A DNA stretch of 64,000 nucleotides from Shewanella marinintestina. GTDB taxonomy: Bacteria > Pseudomonadota > Gammaproteobacteria > Enterobacterales > Shewanellaceae. The notes beneath the pieces are model-generated. The model was not told the DNA's origin. It searched no databases and worked only from the letters and a program-made list of their open reading frames with translations. Both the position numbers and the translations under genes were made by a program. The stretch is from NCBI RefSeq assembly GCF_023283845.1, contig NZ_JAKILC010000006.1, positions 1-64,000 on the forward strand, read 5' to 3'. This document shows, piece by piece, positions 47,536-53,589 of this stretch (positions are counted from its first letter, which is position 1; each line of letters begins with the position of its first letter).

Positions 47536-47575
47536 GCTCAATTGAATAAAGCCACTTTAGGTTATTCAATTGAGC
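47536..47575. repeat. Perfect 13-bp palindrome overlapping a gene end
   Basis: GCTCAATTGAATA / TATTCAATTGAGC around a 14-nt loop. The right arm contains the last codons of the minus-strand 7TM-DISM gene. It probably ends both convergent transcripts. Confidence 0.6.
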
Positions 47576-49244
47576 CTGATTGACGTAATGCTTGAGTATA
47601 TAACTCGCGGCGTTTATCACTCTTGTTACTATATAACTGGTGCTCAGCTTGTCTCAACCATTGGCGAAGATCGCGAGCATCAGTGTTGACGCTACAGCCT
47701 ATATGCACACTTACTTCGCTATATTGACCAACCAAATAACTCACCTGAATTTCTTTTATCTGTTGCTGAACCTTACTAAAACGTTCTGCCTCACAAACAA
47801 TCACAAAATGATTTTCAGCAATACGGTAGTTATGGCAAAACTCACGACTTTCTCCACGCAAAAAGCTTTGTTCACAAAGCAACTCAAGAGAATCCGCAAC
47901 CCCACAAATGAGATTATCAACCTCGTTATGCCCTAACCTCTTAGTCAATGTCGGTAACCCCTCCAACGCAACTAATGCTAAACACATCTGCGTCGATGCA
48001 TTAGGTCCCAACGGCAAGCCATTACTCATATTGTCATCAAAAGCAACACGATTAAGTAAGCCCGTTAGTTTGTCTGTACGGGCATTTTTCCTCGCAACTT
48101 CAAGTGTTTCAATATGACGCTCTTTCTCATCTGACAATAAACGGATTTTATAAGCCAAAGCAAAAGACAGTAAAAGCGCGTCAGCCGTGCCACCAAGTAG
48201 TGTCGCTAGCTCAGCGTTATCGAAAAAGTCCGGAGTCAGTCCCATATTGCCGGGTAAAATCATCACCGCGGGTAACAATAAGCAGGTAAAAGCCAATAAA
48301 AAGTATCGCGCAGGATAAAAGCCTTTCAATAAACACACATTACCGCAGACCATTGCTAGAGCAATCCAAAGCATAATCAACACTGACGCTATTACAGCTG
48401 TATATGACAGCAAAAAAATACTGCTTGGTAGCGCAATGATGCAAAGCCATAGCAAGCCTAAACTTAAGCGCCACAATTTAGGAGACAACTCAGGAAGTTT
48501 TAAAAAGTGTTTATAAAATAATATGTTGAAAATAGGCAGTGAGATAAAAAACAGATGGTGTACTTCTAAGCCATAAACATCAAATAGATGAGCCGGTATA
48601 TGAAATGTCAGCGCCCACCCAGCTCCATAGCACAATACATATAACGCGTAATAGAGAAATGCTTTATCTTTAATAGACAAATAGATAAGCCCATTGTAAA
48701 TAGCGATAAAGAGCAAGCCGCCTAAACATAACAACACCAACATCGCATAAATATCGGATTGGAGCCTATATTGCTGATATTCCTCTAATTGTAATTTTGG
48801 TTGAGAAGAAAAGTAACGGCTATCGAAACGCGTAACTAACCAATAGTTAACTCCAATATTTAACTCGACGCTTCTGCCGTAATTAAACAAAAACTCATAA
48901 GGAGCGTAATAACCACTATGGATATGTTGTCTCGAACCATCATCGCCTAAGACCCAGTAGTCGATAGATTCAATAATGGAGTTTTTAACATTTACAATCC
49001 AGCGAGTTTGCTGGCTATTGACCATAAGCGCTGACACCATCCAGTAATCACCACCCGACAACTTAACACCGTCGAGATCAGTTTTACTTTCAACCCAAGG
49101 CATCACGTCATTAAATCGTTGCGGCACTGATTCTTCAGCACTCGCATTATATATAAAAGTTGGCTCTATAATCGCCCTTTGCTCAGCCGTTGTTAGTCCA
49201 CTGTACGCCAGCATCAATAGCAGTAATATTATTTTTATTGGCAT
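47562..49244 (-). CDS. 7TM-DISM sensor with degenerate GGDEF domain
   Basis: A 560-residue membrane signalling protein. The ATG at 49244 starts a signal peptide (MPIKIILLLLMLAYSGL). A periplasmic DISM extracellular domain (about 25-165) binds a ligand, followed by seven membrane helices (about 170-370) and a cytosolic GGDEF-type domain (about 390-545, ARTDKLTGLLNR present). The catalytic GGDEF motif is replaced by RIAENHF, so cyclic-di-GMP synthesis is unlikely. It may instead be a binding or scaffold output. Alone in its operon. Confidence 0.8.
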   Translation of the reverse strand: MPIKIILLLLMLAYSGLTTAEQRAIIEPTFIYNASAEESVPQRFNDVMPWVESKTDLDGVKLSGGDYWMVSALMVNSQQTRWIVNVKNSIIESIDYWVLGDDGSRQHIHSGYYAPYEFLFNYGRSVELNIGVNYWLVTRFDSRYFSSQPKLQLEEYQQYRLQSDIYAMLVLLCLGGLLFIAIYNGLIYLSIKDKAFLYYALYVLCYGAGWALTFHIPAHLFDVYGLEVHHLFFISLPIFNILFYKHFLKLPELSPKLWRLSLGLLWLCIIALPSSIFLLSYTAVIASVLIMLWIALAMVCGNVCLLKGFYPARYFLLAFTCLLLPAVMILPGNMGLTPDFFDNAELATLLGGTADALLLSFALAYKIRLLSDEKERHIETLEVARKNARTDKLTGLLNRVAFDDNMSNGLPLGPNASTQMCLALVALEGLPTLTKRLGHNEVDNLICGVADSLELLCEQSFLRGESREFCHNYRIAENHFVIVCEAERFSKVQQQIKEIQVSYLVGQYSEVSVHIGCSVNTDARDLRQWLRQAEHQLYSNKSDKRRELYTQALRQSGSIE

Positions 49245-49610
49245 TACTCGAATAACCCGCCTGTTAATTAGAATGTATAACCACTGCAGTTCTAATGGCA
49301 ATACCAATCAAAGTGTACAGAATCACTATATAAGCAGCAATTTAATTAGTCATAGAGCGTTTTCTTAAGGTATTTAATGGAGAGACTGAATGCCATTGAT
49401 CTAGAAAATTAACGTTCTTTAGTGAATTATTGTGGAGATTATTGCCAGCGGCGAGCTGTTTTTCTATGGCGAATGTTGGGGTTAATAGCAGGAAAGATAA
49501 TGAGTGTGGAACAAATGAGCAGCGAATTATTTAGCTCATTGCAAAAAATAGCTAAGTTGATTTTGCATCGACTTAGCTATAGTAGACCGATTAATTACTC
49601 CGATAATGCA
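49245..49610. other. Intergenic, nothing recognised
   Basis: Promoter of the 7TM-DISM gene on the left and 3' end of the YfaZ-like gene on the right. A plus-strand open frame at 49422-49634 has no ribosome-binding site and overlaps the YfaZ-like gene end. Confidence 0.4.
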
Positions 49611-50150
49611 TTAAAAAGATGCTTTTGCGCCTAGATAAAAGCCGGAGTCTAGCGTTGAGTTAGATTGCTCATCATATTGCAGGCGAATATTTCTATAGCC
49701 TACAAATAATGCCAATGCCGGATTAAGCGCGTATTGCACTTTTCCATCAAACTGCCAAGATCCATCAATATCACCAAAAGATAAGACTGAAGGAGAATAA
49801 TAGCCTGAACCTTGTAATGATACATTTGAGCCTAAATGTAATGCATAACGACCGCCAATCCCAACAAAATTACCATTCGGGCTTCTATCAGACCAGACTT
49901 GTGAAAATTTAGCGCCTAATTCAAAGTGGTGGATCCCCGCATCATGTGCAACGTGCATAGCACCAGATAACATTTGCCCGCCAGTATCCGCATAAATATA
50001 TTCTACAGATGCGTTTACATCTTTATTGACATCAAACTGCAATTCAGTCGACAACATGTCGTCATTTAAGCCAAATGTGAAGTCTGTTGCACTTGCATTA
50101 ATTGAAAAAGCCGAAAGTAAAATTGCGGCTAATAGGGATTTCCTAGTCAT
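49611..50150 (-). CDS. YfaZ-like outer-membrane protein
   Basis: A 179-residue exported beta-barrel protein. The ATG at 50150 opens a signal peptide (MTRKSLLAAILLSAFSINASA); in-frame upstream codons to 50189 are not needed. The repeated amphipathic strands, the DFTFGLNDDMLSTELQFD start and the FYLGAKASF end match the YfaZ outer-membrane family. Function unknown; perhaps a general porin-like barrel. Confidence 0.7.
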   Translation of the reverse strand: MTRKSLLAAILLSAFSINASATDFTFGLNDDMLSTELQFDVNKDVNASVEYIYADTGGQMLSGAMHVAHDAGIHHFELGAKFSQVWSDRSPNGNFVGIGGRYALHLGSNVSLQGSGYYSPSVLSFGDIDGSWQFDGKVQYALNPALALFVGYRNIRLQYDEQSNSTLDSGFYLGAKASF

Positions 50151-50513
50151 TAAATGTCTCTGTATTTTAACTTTGCCAAGAGCATACACAAACTGATCTT
50201 AGCTTTTTAGATAAACCTAATTTTTAGAGAAAGATTTATTGAAAAGCCTACATTAACCAAACCTGATCGCAACTAAAAAAACGAAAACCATACACTTGCA
50301 ACAAGGGGTGACAACACAAGAGAAAATAATCGATCCCATATCAGTTTAAAGGCTGAAGATTGGCTATGATTACAATTATCTAACCAGTTATAGCTAGAAA
50401 TTCTTAGGGCTAATTAAAAGTTTATTTCTTGTTGAGTGAATTAAATTATATAAAGGTATACTGAGTAACAAAATACAACCTTAAATCAACAATAAACACC
50501 TAAGGAGCTAACG
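50151..50513. other. Intergenic between YfaZ-like gene and glutathione peroxidase
   Basis: AT-rich divergent promoter region. AAGGAG (50502-50507) is a strong ribosome-binding site for the peroxidase. No operator recognised. Confidence 0.4.
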
Positions 50514-50996
50514 ATGACAAAGACAGTCTATGACTTTTCGGCTAACAATATTCAAGGACAAACGGTTCCCCTTGCCGACTACAAAGACAAAGTTATTCTT
50601 ATAGTGAATACAGCCAGTGAATGTGGATTTACTCCCCAATACAAAGATCTCGAAGCTCTCTATCAAAAATATCAAAACCAAGGTCTAGTGATCCTCGGGT
50701 TCCCATGTAATCAATTTGGTAATCAAGAGAAGGGCGATAGCCAATCGATTAGCTCATTCTGTGAGTTAAACTTTGGTGTAACCTTTCCGCTGTTTGAAAA
50801 GATTGAAGTCAATGGCGACAATTCAGCACCGCTTTACGCCTACTTAAAACGAGAAGCAAAAGGTCTATTAGGCTCTGAAAAAATCAAATGGAATTTTACA
50901 AAATTCTTAGTCAACAGACAGGGCCAAGTCGTGCAGAGATTTGCACCAACCACCAAACCTATGGCTCTAGAAAAAGATATTATAGATCTACTTTAA
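50514..50996 (+). CDS. Glutathione peroxidase (thioredoxin-fold thiol peroxidase)
   Basis: A 160-residue enzyme reducing hydrogen peroxide and lipid peroxides. The peroxidatic Cys37 is in NTASECGFTPQY, followed by ILGFPCNQFGNQE (Gln of the catalytic tetrad) and KWNFTKFLVNRQG (Trp/Asn). It is a cysteine, not selenocysteine, form; such enzymes often use thioredoxin. It lies directly upstream of the small-RNA array on the same strand, with 61 nt to the first predicted sigma-E promoter. Confidence 0.93.
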   Translation: MTKTVYDFSANNIQGQTVPLADYKDKVILIVNTASECGFTPQYKDLEALYQKYQNQGLVILGFPCNQFGNQEKGDSQSISSFCELNFGVTFPLFEKIEVNGDNSAPLYAYLKREAKGLLGSEKIKWNFTKFLVNRQGQVVQRFAPTTKPMALEKDIIDLL

Positions 50997-51057
50997 CCTG
51001 ATAAGTCATAGGCTTAAATTTGCACAAAAAAAAATCATTTTTTATCGCTTATTTTTT

Positions 51058-51085
51058 TGAACTTTATCTATTAAACCGTCTCTAA
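51058..51085 (+). promoter_or_regulatory. Sigma-E-type promoter of RNA unit 0
   Basis: TGAACTT (51058-51064), 16 nt, TCTAA (51081-51085). Same spacing as the five others. The -10 is less close to consensus. Confidence 0.55.
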
Positions 51086-51090
51086 CTTTG

Positions 51091-51198
51091 TGAGCATTGG
51101 ATATTTTTCATGTTCATCATTCTCCCTGGGGCTTCTAGCGCAGCCCCCTTGATCTCAATGTAGATCAACCTGGCAACCCCTTGGGTTGCCCTTTTTTT
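51091..51198 (+). ncRNA. Predicted small RNA unit 0 (short divergent member)
   Basis: About 108 nt from predicted start to terminator. It shares with the longer units a CATGTTCATCATTCTCC seed stretch (from 51109), a CTAGCGCA motif and the terminal GGCAACCC / GGGTTGCC hairpin. It lacks the 5' hairpins. Its own internal stems are GGGGCT / AGCCCC (51128-51146) and GATC-type (51151-51166). The complement of the seed reads as a ribosome-binding site plus AUGAUGAAC. Start site is estimated from the promoter. Confidence 0.55.
51172..51198 (+). terminator. Terminator of RNA unit 0
   Basis: GGCAACCC / GGGTTGCC stem, seven-T run. Confidence 0.9.
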
Positions 51199-51274
51199 GC
51201 CTTTATCCCTGCAGTTTTACTGCCTTCATTTAAAAGCATTTTATAAACTAATGATAGAAAACTTGTTGCGATAT

Positions 51275-51302
51275 TGAACTTATCGAGCTCTATGCACTCT
51301 GA
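51275..51302 (+). promoter_or_regulatory. Sigma-E-type promoter of RNA unit 1
   Basis: TGAACTT (51275-51281), 16 nt, TCTGA (51298-51302). Near-consensus for RpoE. Confidence 0.7.
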
Positions 51303-51307
51303 CTACA

Positions 51308-51515
51308 TGAACCGATTCGCGTTATAGGGAACATTTAAGAATTAAATACTTATTTGTTGGCTTAACATTAGCTTTATAGCTAGTTTCATTGTTCATCATC
51401 ATTCTCCTTGGCATTCTAGTTAGGTTTGCCTGTAACGATAAGTGTTTAGCTAGCGCACAAAGACTTATTCTTACTTAGATATTGTTATGGCAGCCCTTTG
51501 GGTTGCCATTTTTTT
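51308..51515 (+). ncRNA. Predicted sigma-E-type small RNA unit 1
   Basis: About 208 nt. It starts near the conserved ATGAACCGATTC, then has a 5' hairpin (AACA..TAAG / CTTA..TGTT), a TAGCT-ttat-AGCTA hairpin, the invariant unpaired TTCATTGTTCATCATCATTC (51385-51404), a GGCA/TGCC stem, an ATAAGT / ACTTAT stem and the terminator. It differs from units 2-5 mainly in stem arms, with pairing largely kept. No credible protein frame. Confidence 0.7.
51487..51515 (+). terminator. Terminator of RNA unit 1
   Basis: ATGGCAGCCC / GGGTTGCCAT, one A-C to G-T change still pairing, seven T. Confidence 0.9.
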
Positions 51516-51740
51516 ACTTTGAATTTAGGCTTTGATTACTCAACAGAACCTCTTCGGTTAGTTTTATTTTGCTTCACTCACAAGTTCAAAAGTCTCGTCT
51601 AATCAAAATAATACTTAAAGAGATAAAAACTCGTTAAGCTTCCTACTTGAGTACGCATAAAGCCGTAATCGATATGAATAACATCAACAACGAGCCACTC
51701 TTTAACCACAGCGCATAAAAATTAAAAATAAATAAAAAAC

Positions 51741-51804
51741 AAACAAATAAACAAATAAACAAATAAACAAATAAACAAATAAACAAATAAACAAATAAAC
51801 AAAT
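51741..51804 (+). repeat. Microsatellite, eight perfect AAACAAAT units
   Basis: Eight consecutive 8-bp units with no mismatch, between RNA units 1 and 2, ending 70 bp before the unit 2 promoter -35. Such tracts change length by slippage, and it could act as an A-rich UP-like or spacer element. Confidence 0.95.
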
Positions 51805-51873
51805 AGAATCAACAACTTAACAGCAACTTCCATCTATCTTAGGTGTAAGGATGAATAAAACTATTCAACCTTG

Positions 51874-51901
51874 GGAACTATTTTATTTAATCGGACTCTG
51901 A
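51874..51901 (+). promoter_or_regulatory. Sigma-E-type promoter of RNA unit 2
   Basis: GGAACTA (51874-51880), 16 nt, TCTGA (51897-51901). Confidence 0.72.
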
Positions 51902-51906
51902 CTATA

Positions 51907-52114
51907 TGAACCGATTCTCGTTGAGTGAATATTTAAGACTTAACCCTTACATATTGGCTTAACATTAGCTCCTGCAGCTTAGTTTCATTGTTCATCATCA
52001 TTCCCTTGGCATCCCTACTCGGTTTGCCCTTCGGAGTAAACGTTAAGCTAGCGCACAACGACTAACTCCAAATTAGATATTGTTATGGCAACCCTTTGGG
52101 TTGCCATTTTTTTT
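51907..52114 (+). ncRNA. Predicted sigma-E-type small RNA unit 2
   Basis: About 208 nt with the same order of elements as unit 1: 5' hairpin (AATATtTAAG / CTTAcATATT), AGCT/AGCT hairpin, seed TTCATTGTTCATCATCATTC at 51984-52003, then GGAGT / ACTCC stem where units 4-5 have GGAAT / ATTCC or a near form. The A:T to G:C swap keeps the pair, which argues for a selected RNA structure. Ends in a 10-bp perfect terminator stem. Confidence 0.72.
52085..52114 (+). terminator. Terminator of RNA unit 2
   Basis: ATGGCAACCC-ttt-GGGTTGCCAT, eight T. Confidence 0.92.
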
Positions 52115-52317
52115 AGCTATTCGCTAACCTTTCTACCAAACTTTGACTCATTATAACCCTCTCCTTTGCCATGACTATTGCCGACATGCTATCAATATTT
52201 ATGACTATAGATGAAAAAGCAAAGCCATACCCAATAAAAAACAAAGCAGAATAGGCTTTAAATACAACGACTAAAGCACAGTTGAAAAATAGAATATACT
52301 TTTATAGTCACTTCTTG

Positions 52318-52345
52318 GGAACTAAATAGGAATTAGGGACTCTGA
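52318..52345 (+). promoter_or_regulatory. Sigma-E-type promoter of RNA unit 3
   Basis: GGAACTA (52318-52324), 16 nt, TCTGA (52341-52345). Confidence 0.72.
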
Positions 52346-52350
52346 ATATA

Positions 52351-52558
52351 TGAACCGATTCTCGTTAAGTGAATATATAAGATTCGAACACTTTTATATT
52401 GGCTTAACATTAGCTCCTGCAGCTTAGTTTCATTGTTCATCATCATTCCCTTGGCATCCCTACTCGGTTTGCCCTTAGGAATAAACGTTACGCTAGCGCA
52501 TCAAGGTTTATTTCTAGTTAGATATTATTATGGCAACCCATTGGGTTGCCTTTTTTTT
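52351..52558 (+). ncRNA. Predicted sigma-E-type small RNA unit 3
   Basis: About 208 nt. The 5' hairpin is AATATATAAG / CTTTTATATT, with the AGCT/AGCT hairpin next. The seed is at 52429-52448, and an AGGAATAAAC / GTTTATTTCT stem with a G-T pair and the terminator follow. Closest to unit 2 in its central part. A plus-strand open frame (52433-52696) crosses seed and terminator and is not a gene. Confidence 0.72.
52532..52558 (+). terminator. Terminator of RNA unit 3
   Basis: GGCAACCC-att-GGGTTGCC, eight T. Confidence 0.92.
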
Positions 52559-52799
52559 ACCCTTTCACACCAAATTTCTACTGGTGGACTTTTACCATAT
52601 CCAGGCTCTCTGCAAGGTCATAATCTCAGCCCACAATTACTGCTCATCGCCAACGATAGCTATTTAGCTTATGTCAAATATTGGCCAACAACGTAGGCTT
52701 TACTGGTCGCAAAAAATAAAAACGCATAGTTTAAACCATATTAAAATACAGATACTTAAGCTTAAAATAGAAAAACAATACATTTTTCACTATTAACTG

Positions 52800-52827
52800 G
52801 GAACTAATTGAAAGTTTACGACTCTTA
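52800..52827 (+). promoter_or_regulatory. Sigma-E-type promoter of RNA unit 4
   Basis: GGAACTA (52800-52806), 16 nt, TCTTA (52823-52827); one change from TCTGA. Confidence 0.65.
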
Positions 52828-52832
52828 CTATA

Positions 52833-53035
52833 TGAACCGATTCTCGTTAAATGAAAATTGCTGTAAATCAGTAATCTTGGTTTAACTTTAGCTCTTAGAG
52901 CTTAGTTTCATTGTTCATCATCATTCCCTTGGCATTCCTACTCGGCTTGCCCTTAGGAATAAATCTTTAGCTAGCGCACAAAGTTTATTCCGATTTAGAT
53001 ATTTTTATGGCAACCCATTGGGTTGCCATTTTTTT
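52833..53035 (+). ncRNA. Predicted sigma-E-type small RNA unit 4
   Basis: About 203 nt. The 5' hairpin is ATTGCTG-taaat-CAGTAAT, a different sequence from units 1-3 but again self-complementary. It is followed by AGCTC / GAGCT, the seed at 52907-52926, a GGAATAAA / TTTATTCC stem and the terminator. Confidence 0.72.
53007..53035 (+). terminator. Terminator of RNA unit 4
   Basis: ATGGCAACCC-att-GGGTTGCCAT, seven T. Confidence 0.92.
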
Positions 53036-53302
53036 ACCTTTAAATTTCAAGACTAACCTTACCGCGTAACGGCCTCAGCTTTACCATAACCTCTACTTTC
53101 TAAAACGGCTTAGATGTCACAAGGCAAATGGCAGTGAACAAGGCTACTTATAATACCTTCGCCAGCGTCTAAGCGTTAATGATGAACGGAGTTTCAATTT
53201 GGTTCTGGATTAAAAGCAAAATCAAACAGACAACTAAAATGTTGTATTTAAAGCACTTAAATTATTACCTGGAAATAATTTTACTTTTATTGCTAAGTTC
53301 TG

Positions 53303-53330
53303 GGAACTAACAGGCAAATAACCACTCTGA
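53303..53330 (+). promoter_or_regulatory. Sigma-E-type promoter of RNA unit 5
   Basis: GGAACTA (53303-53309), 16 nt, TCTGA (53326-53330). Confidence 0.72.
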
Positions 53331-53335
53331 CTATA

Positions 53336-53537
53336 TGAACCGATTCTCGTTAAATGAAAATGACTGTTAACTAGTCATCTTGGTTTAACCTTAGCTTTTC
53401 AGGCTAGTTTCATTGTTCATCATCATTCCCTTGGCATCCCTACTCGGTTTGCCCTTCGGAATAAGCTTTTAGCTAGCGCACAAAGTTTATCCCGAGTTAG
53501 ATATTTTTATGGCAACCCATTGGGTTGCCATTTTTTT
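53336..53537 (+). ncRNA. Predicted sigma-E-type small RNA unit 5
   Basis: About 202 nt. The 5' hairpin is ATGACT-gttaact-AGTCAT, then TAGCT / GGCTA, the seed at 53409-53428, a TCGGAATAA / TTATCCCGA stem with one mismatch and the terminator. Last of the array; it points towards, but stops 52 nt short of, the convergent aminopeptidase gene. Confidence 0.72.
53509..53537 (+). terminator. Terminator of RNA unit 5
   Basis: ATGGCAACCC-att-GGGTTGCCAT, seven T. Confidence 0.92.
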
Positions 53538-53589
53538 GCCTTTTTGCTAATAACTCAAGCCCTAAATAGGCTAGCGTTGCTAATTTACA

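Noticed and set aside
49422..49634. Plus-strand 70-codon open frame near the YfaZ-like gene
   Set aside because: No ribosome-binding site, no recognisable pattern, and antisense overlap with the YfaZ-like gene end.
51721..51820. AAACAAAT tract considered as a CRISPR-like or origin repeat
   Set aside because: Units are contiguous with no spacers, only 8 bp, and no DnaA boxes or replication genes are near; a simple microsatellite fits.
52433..52696. Plus-strand 87-codon open frame within RNA units 3-4
   Set aside because: It begins at a TTG inside the conserved seed, crosses the terminator of unit 3, has no ribosome-binding site, and the equivalent frame is broken in the other units.
51058..53560. 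Array considered as a CRISPR, attC/integron or transposon repeat cluster
   Set aside because: Each repeat is about 200 nt with its own promoter and terminator, spacers are 200-350 nt, and there are no recombinase, cas or transposase genes and no target duplications.
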